Below the pieces are notes generated by a model. That model saw only the letters and a list, made by a program, of their open reading frames with translations. It ran no database searches and was not told the origin of the DNA. DNA of 64,000 nucleotides from JANQPD01 sp963715655 (GTDB lineage: Bacteria > Bacteroidota > Bacteroidia > Flavobacteriales > Schleiferiaceae): contig OY970262.1 in NCBI GenBank assembly GCA_963715655.1, positions 1,984,001-2,048,000 of the forward strand. The letters run 5' to 3'. Position 1 is the first letter of the stretch; each line of letters opens with the position of its first letter. Made by a program: the position numbers and the translations under genes. Below, piece by piece: positions 1 through 8,797 of the stretch.

Positions 1-2
1 AA

Positions 3-995
3 CGCGTTTTAGTATGGTCGCAAATGCACGGAAACGAACCTACCGCTACGCACGCCTTAATAGAGTTAATGGACTTTTTAACTTCTCCTAAATACACCAA
101 AAACACTAAGCAGTGGTATAATGAACTTACGCTTTGTTTTATACCCATGCTTAATCCGGATGGTGCTGAGAGATTTACCCGCCATAATGCACAAGGTATT
201 GATATGAACCGCGATGCAGTGCGTATGGAAACTCCCGAAATGCAAGGTTTTTTTCAATTTGTACGCAATTGGAAACCTCAATGGGCTTTTAATCTCCACG
301 ATCAGCGCAACATATTCAATTGTGAAGGTTCTCCGGAGCCGGCCACCCTTAGTTTTTTAGCGCCATCTGCTAACAAGCAACGCCAACCAACGGATATTCA
401 ACGCAGAAGCATAGGCTTAATTGATGCCTTACTTAAGCGTATAAAACCCTTAGCAGAGCGCAATATGGCGCGCTTTACCGATGAATATTACGAACGTGCT
501 TTGGGTGAATATTTTATGCGCAATGAAGTGCCTTGTGTGCTAATAGAATGTGGTGCAGCAGTAAATGATCCTTTGCGATTAACCGCTCGAAAACTTACGT
601 TTTTAAGTTTGGTGCATAGTTTCGATATTATTGCTGGTAATGTGCCTTTAACAGGTGAAGACCATTATTTGGATTTACCTTTAAATGCACAGCAAAACGT
701 AGATATTTTATTTACAAACGCCACTATTGAAACAGCAAAGGGAAGTTATAAAGCAGATGTGGCGATTTTGATAAAAGAAGAAGCCAACAGTAAAAGTAAG
801 GGATTGGAAATTAAGTACATCATAAATGAAATTGGCGATTTATCTGCCAAAGGAGGATTGCGAACTATTGATGATGCGACTATTGAATTGAGAGGAAAAG
901 CACCTTATGTAGAAGCTTATGCAGATTTGACAGCACACATAGATAATCATGAACTTGTATTTAAAAAAGGAACTTTAGTGGAGCACATTTTTTAG
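3..995 (+). CDS. M14-family zinc carboxypeptidase, 5'-truncated by window edge
   Basis: The reading frame is already open at the left edge and gives 330 visible residues, so the true start lies outside the window. The M14 metallocarboxypeptidase layout is visible: an HGNE motif supplies the first two zinc ligands (His9 and Glu12 of the visible part), His99 in FNLHDQRN is the likely third ligand, and Glu182 in LIECG fits the catalytic glutamate. The family removes C-terminal residues from peptides or amino acids from murein-like substrates; the substrate here cannot be read. A C-terminal domain of about 120 residues follows the catalytic core. The gene ends 21 bases inside a small convergent gene. 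The ATG at 24 is internal to the catalytic core, so it is unlikely to be the real start. Confidence 0.85.
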   Translation, partial: RVLVWSQMHGNEPTATHALIELMDFLTSPKYTKNTKQWYNELTLCFIPMLNPDGAERFTRHNAQGIDMNRDAVRMETPEMQGFFQFVRNWKPQWAFNLHDQRNIFNCEGSPEPATLSFLAPSANKQRQPTDIQRRSIGLIDALLKRIKPLAERNMARFTDEYYERALGEYFMRNEVPCVLIECGAAVNDPLRLTARKLTFLSLVHSFDIIAGNVPLTGEDHYLDLPLNAQQNVDILFTNATIETAKGSYKADVAILIKEEANSKSKGLEIKYIINEIGDLSAKGGLRTIDDATIELRGKAPYVEAYADLTAHIDNHELVFKKGTLVEHIF

Positions 996-1166
996 CACAT
1001 AATAGGCAAATAAGGTGAAAATTACAGCCACTAAAACATAAAAACTACCAGGGTAATGTAGCTTGTGCATTTTTAAATCTTTGCGGTAACTCCAAGTAAG
1101 GTAAAAAAGAAAGACAACGATAAAAACAAACGCGAAAATCCAATGTCCCGTTGTGATGTTTTGCAT
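975..1166 (-). CDS. small two-helix membrane protein
   Basis: A 63-residue protein with two hydrophobic segments (about residues 9-25 and 43-60) separated by a basic stretch (YRKDLKMHKLHYPG). This fits a small inner-membrane protein with a short cytoplasmic loop. I do not recognise a named family. The coding end overlaps the tail of the convergent carboxypeptidase gene by 21 bases. The start is an ATG 33 bases upstream of the divergent pyrophosphohydrolase gene. I support it on hydrophobicity pattern, clean start and stop, and its position filling an otherwise empty gap; no function is assigned. Confidence 0.65.
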   Translation of the reverse strand: MQNITTGHWIFAFVFIVVFLFYLTWSYRKDLKMHKLHYPGSFYVLVAVIFTLFAYYVLKNVLH

Positions 1167-1199
1167 AACACTGATAAATAAAAATCAAAGATAAAGGAG

Positions 1200-1598
1200 A
1201 TGAAGAAACAAATGGAACACGTAGCGCTTTTTCATGAAGTATTTAAAATTGGCAACGCCACCAAGCCTGAAGCCAAGCTTGACAATGCTATTATTGAGCT
1301 GCGCCACCGCTTGATGGAAGAGGAAAACGAAGAGTATTTGGAGGCCGCTAAAAGTGGTGATTTAGTAGAAATAGCCGATGCCTTAGGTGATATGATGTAC
1401 ATACTTTGTGGCACAATTTTAAAGCACGGCTTACAGCACATTATAGAAGAAGTATTTGAAGAAATTCAGAGCAGTAACATGAGTAAGCTTGATGCGGAGG
1501 GAAATCCACTATACCGTGAAGATGGCAAGATTATAAAAAGTGAATTATACAAGCGTCCGGATATTCAACGAATTTTGAAGGAGCGAGGAGCAATGTAG
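1200..1598 (+). CDS. MazG-like nucleoside triphosphate pyrophosphohydrolase
   Basis: 132 residues. The all-alpha NTP pyrophosphatase signature is clear: an acidic EEENEEYLEA helix (residues about 41-50) followed by a second helix EIADALGDMMY (about 57-67), giving the E-x-x-E and D-x-x-D metal-binding arrangement of MazG/HisE-like enzymes. The family hydrolyses (d)NTPs or phosphoribosyl-ATP to monophosphate plus PPi; a house-cleaning role is the usual inference. It stands alone with no his genes nearby, so HisE is unlikely. An AAGGAG sequence sits directly against the first ATG and 12 bases before a second in-frame ATG at 1212, so the exact start is uncertain by four codons. Confidence 0.85.
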   Translation: MKKQMEHVALFHEVFKIGNATKPEAKLDNAIIELRHRLMEEENEEYLEAAKSGDLVEIADALGDMMYILCGTILKHGLQHIIEEVFEEIQSSNMSKLDAEGNPLYREDGKIIKSELYKRPDIQRILKERGAM

Positions 1599-1612
1599 GG
1601 GATTAGGAATTT

Positions 1613-1654
1613 GGAATGACGAATGACGAATGACGAATGGCGAATGGCGAATAG
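1613..1654. repeat. heptanucleotide short tandem repeat
   Basis: About five and a half copies of a 7-base unit: gaatgac repeated three times followed by the variant gaatggc twice and a partial copy. It starts directly after the pyrophosphohydrolase stop codon region. Heptamer units of related composition (gaccgaa) occur inside mnmE at about 61561-61577. Confidence 0.75.
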
Positions 1655-1827
1655 AGCTACACTGGGAATACGGGTGAATTTACAATGACTGCCGAAGGCA
1701 CGGACGCATTAATGCACACTAGATGAAAGTGTGAGAACCATAGTTCTCGCAATGTCGCAAAGTTTAGAACCGCAAAGTAGAGGCAGCGTTATAAAAGTTA
1801 CTTTTTCCTTTGTGAAGTATAAATGAT

Positions 1828-1865
1828 CTCACCCCATCAAGGTTCAAAACCCTTGATGGGGTGAG
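1828..1865. terminator. perfect 15-bp hairpin between convergent genes
   Basis: Left arm CTCACCCCATCAAGG (1828-1842) and right arm CCTTGATGGGGTGAG (1851-1865) are exact reverse complements around an 8-base loop. The spot between two convergent genes suits a bidirectional terminator, but no T-tract follows on either side. A repetitive palindromic element is an alternative. Confidence 0.5.
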
Positions 1866-1938
1866 AAAATGAGAGATATCTAAAGTTGTTTTTCCTCTAA
1901 GGCAAAGGGTAACCTGCAATACCTTCCAAATAGATTTA

Positions 1939-4900
1939 CTATTCCTCCAACGCAACGCCCTTTACATTATCCTTTATCACTCTTTCTATCAACAACCTGT
2001 ACGGGTCAATGGCTGCTTTGGCGGGCAGGGTTTTGCTCGGAAGCGTAAATACTAATTTCTCCTTATCAAAAAATACACGCTTTACAGTGAGCAATTCTTT
2101 TTCATCCGCATCCGCATACAAGCCAATATCCACCCAATCATGCAGCGGTGTTGCATTTTCTGTACCTAAGGTATCGGCATATACTTTATGGGCTTCAATG
2201 CTAAACTCGGTAGAGTAGGTGCCATCGGCTAATTTTTGCGTTTTGGCATCGGTTAACCTAAAGTCATACAGGGTAATTTCCTTTACCCAGTCGGTTATTA
2301 AATACTGCAAGCTATCGGGCACTTTAGGCTCTAAGTAGCGTAAAAAATCATAACTATTTGGGTAGGGCGGAGCAGCATATTTGTATTCATTCAAAAATCC
2401 GCGTAAAGCAGCATTTACACTGTCTTCACCAATGTAATCTTGCAAGGCATATAAAATTATACTGCCTTTTCCATAATGGATATACCCTTGGTTTTCAACT
2501 TTATATAAAGGCACTTCTTTTTCAGTTTCACCACTACGGCCACGTAAGTAGCGATTGAAATTATACTTTATGAAATCTTTCATATTGTCTTTTCCCACCG
2601 CGTTTTTCATCACCATAAGAGACGAGTATTCGCTAAAGCTTTCCGTTAAAAATGTACCGCCTTGCATATTGGCGGGTATTTCTTGGTGCGCCCACCATTG
2701 ATGCGCCATTTCATGTGCTATAACGGCCTGTATTACATTGTTTTGTGTAGTGTCTTCCAAATTAATAATAAACCCGAAAGATTCAGAATAGGGCATAGTA
2801 CCCGGAAAAGCCTGTGCAAAAGTGGAGTATCGAGGAAACTCAATGATGCGCGCTTCTTTGTGGTAATAGGGGCCAAAATTTTTGGTGTAATATTCAAGCG
2901 AACTTTCTAGCGCGTCTAACATCATTTCAATATTATAATCATGCTTTTTGTCGTAATACACTTCCAGATTCACACCATTCCAAGTGCGCTTGCCTACTTC
3001 ATAACGCGCAGAAATAAAGGAGTAAAAGTTTTGCGAATTTTTCTCCACTTTATAGCGATAGTAATTGCGGTTGCCTTCTTTCCATTGCTTTACTAAACTA
3101 CCGGGCGCAATGGCCGTTTGATCTTCGCTGGTGCTTATTACAGTTTCCACAGCTACCCAATCAGAAAGTCCATCGGTTAAATAGTTATCCATGCACGCTT
3201 CTGTGCAGTTTTTTACTAAATCAGGCGTACGCTTTTTGGGCAGTAAATCATACTTTTTCCGCGTATTTCGGTCGCTAATTTCGTAGCCTTCTACATAACC
3301 TAAAGCGGGCAAAATGGCACCATTATTTAAGAAAGTTCCATTTTCTAAAATAGAGGTATTGCCTGTGCTGTTTTGAAATCCTTTGGTTACATATCTGTTT
3401 TCAACCACCATATTTAATACCGCGCCACTATCTAGCGGAGTTGCCAAACTAAATATCTTAAACCCAAGCGTAGTATCGTTTAACACCAACCGTGCCCCTG
3501 GAATGGTAAATACCGTTTCCCAAGTATCATCTACCGTAAAAAACAAACTATCTACCGAAGTTTTATTAAGGTTTTGCAGCGTTATTTCGGCTTTTACGTT
3601 CACGTTTCGCTTATGCGGAAAAATATCAATAAAGTAATTTACTGCGGTAAGTTTAGGTTGAGCTGCGTTTTGGTATTTCTTATATAATGTTTCATATTCT
3701 ACTTGTTGTTCTTCGCGTTCATCGCTAGAAACATAGGGATTTAACACTTGTGTATTGTAATAAACAAAGCTGGCAGTGCCCAACCATAAAACCATTATTA
3801 ATAAGGTGCTACGTCCATAGTTCCCTTTAAAGCTTCTACGCATTTCTGCGATGCGCTCTTTACCATTGTTGAGTTGTTTGCGGCTCATATAAGCACCGGC
3901 AATCATTAAAAGGAGTAAGCCAAATAAGATCCAGTATATCGCAAACCAAAATGCTCCTACTTTACCCGGACCAAATCCGCTCATGTCAGAAAAATAAAGG
4001 GATGGACCGTCTCCGAGTGCAAGCATGTTGCTAGAGACATCAAAAACACTTAAAATTATCCCGTTAAGGAAAATGAGTAAAATGGAAATGAAATACCCAA
4101 CGTATCTGTTTTTAAACAGTACTTGTATAAAAATGAAGAAACAAGAAAAGAGAATAAAATTTGGAAGATTATCAAAAAATAGATAGCCTAAGTAAATTTC
4201 TGGTTCTATAAAGGTAAAACCGCTTAATAGCTGATACAGGATAGCAATTACAATAAAAAATAAGTATAAGAAAACATTTACCATAATTAGCGCTAAAGCT
4301 TTTGCCGATAGAGAAGCAAAGCTTTGGTGAGGCGTAGCGTTTATCACTTCACTTATATGTGCCATTTTATCGCGCCACACCAACTCACCACTAAAAAACA
4401 CCATAATAATTATTAAGAAAATGCCTGTGCCATCGTCCACGCTATCTGCCATAATGTAGGTAAGCGGGTAGGATTGTAATCCGAAATACTCGTAGCCGCT
4501 AAACAAATCGGTGAGCAATAAAATCATACAGAAAATAAAGAGGATTTTAAAGACGGTACTTTTTAAAATACTGCTTAAAGCGGTTGTAAAGAAGCTGTTA
4601 AATTGTTTAAAACCTAATGTGCCACCAAAATTTACTTCAGCTGTTGGTTTGCTGGTATATACTTTTAGGTGCTCTTTTTTCTCCTTTTTAGTACTGATTT
4701 TTAAACCATTGCGCAATTTTGTTTTGAAGGTTGCGAAGGAAAACACGGTTAATAAAAGTGAAACACCAATCCAAATTAAACGGTTTTGTAACATTAAGCC
4801 TTCAAAGGCAGGAGCGAGGGTGTTCTTTTCTACGGTAGTGAAATATTGGCTGTAAACTGAATACGTGCGAACGCCAAATGGATCTAATAATGCGCCAAGG

Positions 4901-5520
4901 GTTTGATTATCTACATCAGATAAAAAAGTACCCGAAATGATATAGCCAACCAAAATAATAAGTGCGCCAACAAAGGAAACAACCGTGTTTTGAAAACGGT
5001 GTGCCAACCAAAAAATGATGGTTACACCAAAGAGCATATTAGGCAATACAAATAAGAAATAGGTATTTATAGCGGTTTTCCAAGGCATTGCGGCAATACG
5101 CTCAGCATCTAACCATCCTGCCAAGGGCGCAATAACACCCGCCAACCAAAAGCCAAGGTAAATACCAATAAAAGGAAGGGTTGATAAAAAAAGTGCACCC
5201 AAAAACCGGCCAAAAAAGAAGCCTGATTTTTTAATGGGAGTGCTAAATAAAATCTCGTTGAATTGATTATGGAAATCGCGTAAAGCGGCATTGTTACTAA
5301 AAGCTGCAGCAAACAATAATCCAAACATGCCTAAAATGGTGATAAATTGTGTGAGGATATATGGAGCATTTTTATAGACGCTACCTACTGAACCACCAAT
5401 AGTTACATTATCACTAGCCACCGCTCCAAAGGCTAAAGCGCCAAAAAGAAACATAAAAATATACACCATGGGGCGCGCTAGCACGGTGCGTAGCTCCCGA
5501 AAAAAGAATGTAGTAAACAT
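1939..5520 (-). CDS. ABC-2 type permease fused to M1-family aminopeptidase
   Basis: 1193 residues combining two modules. The first half (about residues 1-620) has two sets of hydrophobic segments like two ABC-2 permease halves. The second half is a gluzincin peptidase: HEMAHQWW at about residues 933-940 gives the HExxH zinc site, and Glu at about 957 in TESFSEY is the third ligand. M1 enzymes trim N-terminal residues from peptides; with the permease attached, the peptidase domain would be placed on the outer face of the inner membrane (inference). The ATG is 3 bases after the stop of the upstream ATPase gene, so the two are one operon and one transporter. The fused architecture is known in Bacteroidota, with no settled substrate. 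Further hydrophobic helices at about 560-620 separate the halves. Confidence 0.9.
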   Translation of the reverse strand: MFTTFFFRELRTVLARPMVYIFMFLFGALAFGAVASDNVTIGGSVGSVYKNAPYILTQFITILGMFGLLFAAAFSNNAALRDFHNQFNEILFSTPIKKSGFFFGRFLGALFLSTLPFIGIYLGFWLAGVIAPLAGWLDAERIAAMPWKTAINTYFLFVLPNMLFGVTIIFWLAHRFQNTVVSFVGALIILVGYIISGTFLSDVDNQTLGALLDPFGVRTYSVYSQYFTTVEKNTLAPAFEGLMLQNRLIWIGVSLLLTVFSFATFKTKLRNGLKISTKKEKKEHLKVYTSKPTAEVNFGGTLGFKQFNSFFTTALSSILKSTVFKILFIFCMILLLTDLFSGYEYFGLQSYPLTYIMADSVDDGTGIFLIIIMVFFSGELVWRDKMAHISEVINATPHQSFASLSAKALALIMVNVFLYLFFIVIAILYQLLSGFTFIEPEIYLGYLFFDNLPNFILFSCFFIFIQVLFKNRYVGYFISILLIFLNGIILSVFDVSSNMLALGDGPSLYFSDMSGFGPGKVGAFWFAIYWILFGLLLLMIAGAYMSRKQLNNGKERIAEMRRSFKGNYGRSTLLIMVLWLGTASFVYYNTQVLNPYVSSDEREEQQVEYETLYKKYQNAAQPKLTAVNYFIDIFPHKRNVNVKAEITLQNLNKTSVDSLFFTVDDTWETVFTIPGARLVLNDTTLGFKIFSLATPLDSGAVLNMVVENRYVTKGFQNSTGNTSILENGTFLNNGAILPALGYVEGYEISDRNTRKKYDLLPKKRTPDLVKNCTEACMDNYLTDGLSDWVAVETVISTSEDQTAIAPGSLVKQWKEGNRNYYRYKVEKNSQNFYSFISARYEVGKRTWNGVNLEVYYDKKHDYNIEMMLDALESSLEYYTKNFGPYYHKEARIIEFPRYSTFAQAFPGTMPYSESFGFIINLEDTTQNNVIQAVIAHEMAHQWWAHQEIPANMQGGTFLTESFSEYSSLMVMKNAVGKDNMKDFIKYNFNRYLRGRSGETEKEVPLYKVENQGYIHYGKGSIILYALQDYIGEDSVNAALRGFLNEYKYAAPPYPNSYDFLRYLEPKVPDSLQYLITDWVKEITLYDFRLTDAKTQKLADGTYSTEFSIEAHKVYADTLGTENATPLHDWVDIGLYADADEKELLTVKRVFFDKEKLVFTLPSKTLPAKAAIDPYRLLIERVIKDNVKGVALEE

Positions 5521-5523
5521 GGC

Positions 5524-6420
5524 TTAGGCGGTTTTAAGTTGATGATGGATAGAACCGCTTATTTGGCTAAAGAAAACATCTTCTAAGCTCGGGTTTACTT
5601 GTGTAAATCCAATGCCAGGACTACTTTCACTCCACACATGCAAAATAGGTTGTCCGCCCACCATCTTGTTTGAAATCACCTGATATTCCGCTTGATGCGC
5701 TTCGAGTTCGCTGCGTTCAATCGTTTTCTGCCAAACCTTTCCTTTAATATCATCAATAGCTGCATTGGGCGCACCTTTATAAATAATTTTACCCAAATTC
5801 ATAATGGCCATGTTGGTGCAAAGCTCACGTACATCATCTACAATGTGTGTGCTCAGTATAATAACTACCTCTTCAGCTACATCGGCCAATAAGTTATGAA
5901 AGCGATTGCGCTCACCGGGGTCTAAGCCAGCGGTGGGTTCATCTACTATAATCAGTTTTGGGTTGCCTATTAAAGCTTGCGCAATGCCTACCCGTTGTTT
6001 CATACCGCCACTAAAGCCTTTCACACTTTTGTTGCGCTTGTCGTACAAATTTACTTTTTGCAACAAGTAATTTACTAAGTCTTTACGCTCGCTTCCGCGC
6101 GAAATTCCTTTGAGTATGGCAATGTGATCTAGCAATTGATAAGCGGTAATGCGCGGATACACACCAAACTCTTGCGGTAAGTATCCAAGGTTTTTGCGCA
6201 ATTCAAGCGGTTGTTCCAAAATGTTGATAGTATCTAAAAAAGCACTGCCGCTATCAGCCTCTTGCAAAGAAGCTAAAGTGCGCATAAGGCTTGATTTTCC
6301 TGCACCATTTGGGCCTAGTAAACCAAACATACCGTTGCCAATTTCCAGATTTATATCATCTAATGCTTTTACGCCATTAGGATAGGTTTTATTTAAGTTG
6401 GTGATACTCAGTTTTGCCAT
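5524..6420 (-). CDS. ABC transporter ATP-binding protein, partner of the permease/peptidase
   Basis: 298 residues from the chosen start. Walker A is GPNGAGKSS, the signature is FSGGMKQRVGIAQAL, and Walker B is LIIVDEPTAGLDP, all in the expected order. It belongs to the ATPases that pair with ABC-2 permeases, and it lies 3 bases upstream of the permease/M1 fusion. An in-frame ATG at 6519 would add 33 residues (Tyr/Phe/Lys-rich, not ABC-like). I prefer 6420 because the typical ABC N-terminus begins right there with a beta strand. No clear promoter was identified upstream of it. Confidence 0.9.
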   Translation of the reverse strand: MAKLSITNLNKTYPNGVKALDDINLEIGNGMFGLLGPNGAGKSSLMRTLASLQEADSGSAFLDTINILEQPLELRKNLGYLPQEFGVYPRITAYQLLDHIAILKGISRGSERKDLVNYLLQKVNLYDKRNKSVKGFSGGMKQRVGIAQALIGNPKLIIVDEPTAGLDPGERNRFHNLLADVAEEVVIILSTHIVDDVRELCTNMAIMNLGKIIYKGAPNAAIDDIKGKVWQKTIERSELEAHQAEYQVISNKMVGGQPILHVWSESSPGIGFTQVNPSLEDVFFSQISGSIHHQLKTA

Positions 6421-6619
6421 TTGTTTGGGTGGTTTTATGAATGGGTAATATACATCAGACACTTGAAAGTTAAGAAAGGGTTGCTTTGTATAGACATTAG
6501 TTTTATAGTAGATAGCCATAATTAGCTATGTTGGGTTGGACTATTTCAGTAGCAACATAAGGTTCAGAAAGAAGTATAAAGAAAACCCGCCTTAGTCTGC
6601 ATAACTCATAAAATCAGTG

Positions 6620-7640
6620 CATTCTGTGGCTAAGTTTTTACACAGAGAAGCACAAAGTTTCACAGAGCAACACAAAGGAAACACAGCATAATCCATATAA
6701 ACCGCATTCTATTGCCGCTTAAATCTGTGTTATTAGTATAATCCGTGGCTAAACACTTTTGCCGCTTCTTTGCGCTTTTTTCTTTGCGGCTTTGCGCGAA
6801 ATGCTTTTTAACCACATAGACACATAGTAAGCGCAAGAGAATTGCCGCTTAAATCTGTGTTATCAGTGTAATCCATGGTGAAACACTTTTGTGCTTTCTT
6901 CTTTGCGGCTTTGCGCGAAATGCTTTTTTACCACATAGACACATAGTAAGCGCAAGAGAGAATAGGAGGTCTAGTGTGATTTTATTGGTTGGTTAGTGTG
7001 CTTTCCTATGTGTTCTATGTTTCTATGTGTTGAACTTTTTTTTACCACATAGACACATAGTAAGCGCAAGAGAGAATAGGAGGTCTAGTGTGATTTTATC
7101 GGTTGGCTAGTGTGCTTTCCTATGTGTTCTATGTTTCTATGTGTTGAACTTTTTTTACCACATAGACACATAGGAAGCGCAAGAGAAATGCCGCTAAAAT
7201 CTGTGTTATTAGTGTAATCTGTGGCTACCTTTTTTTTGCCGCTTCTTTGCGCTAAAACTTTGCAGCTTTGCGTGAAATGCTTTTTTACCACATAAACACA
7301 TAGTAAGCGCAGGAGAGAATAGGAGGTATAGTGTGATTTTATTGGTTGGTTAGTGTGCTTTCCTATGTGTTCTATGTTTCTATGTGTTGAACTTTTTTAC
7401 CACATAAACACATAGTAAGCGCAAGAGAATTGCCGCTAAAATCTGTGTTATCAATGTAATCTGTGGCTAAACACTTTTGCCGCTTCTTTGCGCTTTTTTC
7501 TTTGCGACTTTGCGCGAAATACTTTTTTACCACATAGACACATTGTAAGCGCAAGAGAATTGCCGCAAAAATCTTTGTTATTAGTGTAATCTGTGGCTAC
7601 CTTTTTTTTGCCGCTTCTTTGCGACCGTGCTGGCAAATAG
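6620..7640. repeat. modular tandem-repeat array 1 (seven 30-bp linkers, two module types)
   Basis: A roughly 1-kb non-coding block. A 30-base linker that begins accacatagacacatag occurs at 6811, 6930, 7044, 7157, 7287, 7399 and 7529, at intervals of 119, 114, 113, 130, 112 and 130. Between linkers sits one of two modules. Type A (about 90-100 bases) begins with tgccgct-aaatctgtg and carries the ttgcgc/ttgcggc words. Type B (about 80 bases) contains tattggttggttagtgtg and tttctatgtgttgaac. The order after the first linker is A, B, B, A, B, A, A(partial). A degenerate prelude with cacagagaagcacaaag lies at about 6640. Several short minus-strand frames run through it but only reflect the repeats. 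The same family recurs inverted at 35395-36106. Confidence 0.85.
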
Positions 7641-7662
7641 GTTTGTGAGAAACTCCTTAAAA

Positions 7663-8676
7663 CTACCATTTCATTTTTGCCACCCGTCCTTCACTGCCAC
7701 CCAGCCAAATGCTTTTATCTAAACCAATGCTTACGGTATAATAACTACCATCCATTCGTTTCCATGATACTCCACCATCGCTGGAAAGACTTATACCCGT
7801 GCGGCTTACCGCGATAAGTTTTTGGGCGCTCACGTATTTTACACACGAGCGATACAAGCCGTTTATATTAGTGTCCGTTACTGCATGCCATGTAAAGCCA
7901 CCATTTATGGTACGTGCCGCAGATCTACGTGTTAAAGAATCACCTAAATAATTACCGCCCACTGCAAAACCTACTCGTGCGTTTAGAAAGTCAATGGAAA
8001 AAATTCCTGAGGCCGCGTTTCCGGCAGAAAGAGGTAGTTCAATTTTAGTCCAGCTTAATCCTGCATCAGCACTGTACAAAAGCGTAGATGTTACTCCTCC
8101 CAAACCAATTACCACCTTATTATCATCAAAAGTGAAAATGGAAGTGCCACTTGCAGCAAAACCACCTTGGTGTTCCGCTATGGCGGGAAGTAAGGCGGTA
8201 TCAATAGTTGTCCATGTTTCGCCTTGATTGTTTGTTTTTATGAGAATGAGTTTGTTTTTAGGTGCATCACTGAAAGCCATACCACGCTGCTCATCCCAAA
8301 AAGCCATACCATCAAAAAAGATTCCTTTGCTCTCATTTCGGTAGGTTTCTTTCCATGTTTTTCCACCATCAGTGGTTTTTAAAACAACTGCCGGTAGTCC
8401 CGCTGATAATACTATTGCGGTACTTGAGTCGAAGGCATGCATATCTCTAAATTGCAAGCTATCATAACCAACAGGCGACACATTGGCAAAAGTTTTACCA
8501 CCATCTGTGGTTTTTAATACGGAGCCTTCACTACCTGAAAACCAACAAATATCTCCCGAAAGGGCATACATACCGCGCAAAGAAGCGGTAGAGTTAGTAT
8601 GTAAACTGGTAATTTTTTGTGCAAAGCCTGAGAGAGAAAGCACCAGTAAAAAAGCGCATATAGAGAACTTAAACAT
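7663..8676 (-). CDS. secreted YCF48/BNR-type beta-propeller protein
   Basis: 337 residues from the preferred ATG at 8676, which opens a standard signal peptide (MFKFSICAFLLVLSLSGFAQ). An in-frame upstream start at 8694 only adds six residues before it. The mature protein is built of repeated strands with TTDGGKT/SSDGG-type turns (TTDGGKTF, TTDGGKTW, SADAGLSW, TINGGFTW, SSDGGVSW), the BNR/Asp-box pattern of YCF48-like seven-bladed propellers. Such proteins are exported and non-enzymatic in known cases, or are mis-labelled oxidoreductases in annotation. It has no T9SS tail, unlike the larger BNR protein at 45492. It lies alone between repeat array 1 and the divergent exosortase gene. Confidence 0.8.
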   Translation of the reverse strand: MFKFSICAFLLVLSLSGFAQKITSLHTNSTASLRGMYALSGDICWFSGSEGSVLKTTDGGKTFANVSPVGYDSLQFRDMHAFDSSTAIVLSAGLPAVVLKTTDGGKTWKETYRNESKGIFFDGMAFWDEQRGMAFSDAPKNKLILIKTNNQGETWTTIDTALLPAIAEHQGGFAASGTSIFTFDDNKVVIGLGGVTSTLLYSADAGLSWTKIELPLSAGNAASGIFSIDFLNARVGFAVGGNYLGDSLTRRSAARTINGGFTWHAVTDTNINGLYRSCVKYVSAQKLIAVSRTGISLSSDGGVSWKRMDGSYYTVSIGLDKSIWLGGSEGRVAKMKW

Positions 8677-8797
8677 AGGATATTTTAAGCGCAAGATAAG
8701 GAGGTGATGGAGGAAATTATCTTGTTAAAAATTAGCCAAATACTTGAAAGGTCAGCAATGTTTGGTAATAATTTCGCGTTATCGGGCAAACCAACGT

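Larger units (their letters stand above)
1599..1938. other. intergenic stretch with heptamer repeats and a hairpin
   Basis: 340 bases between convergent genes. It holds a run of 7-base units (gaatgac three times, then gaatggc twice) at about 1613-1654, and a long perfect hairpin at 1828-1865. A 63-codon open frame on the minus strand here has no recognisable features and is not called. No RNA gene was recognised. Confidence 0.6.

Noticed and set aside
1764..1955. 63-codon minus-strand frame
   Set aside because: It runs through the hairpin and past the stop of the M1-fusion gene, with no signal, domain or codon pattern of its own.
6811..7558. CRISPR-like array (30-base repeat, regular spacing)
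   Set aside because: The stretches between the 30-base copies are 82-100 bases and are themselves repeats of two module types, so they are not unique spacers. No cas gene is nearby.
7085..7669. Three short minus-strand reading frames in repeat array 1
   Set aside because: They only translate the repeated modules (recurring MCLCGKK words), lack starts with context, and recur wherever the repeat occurs. The same applies to frames in array 2.
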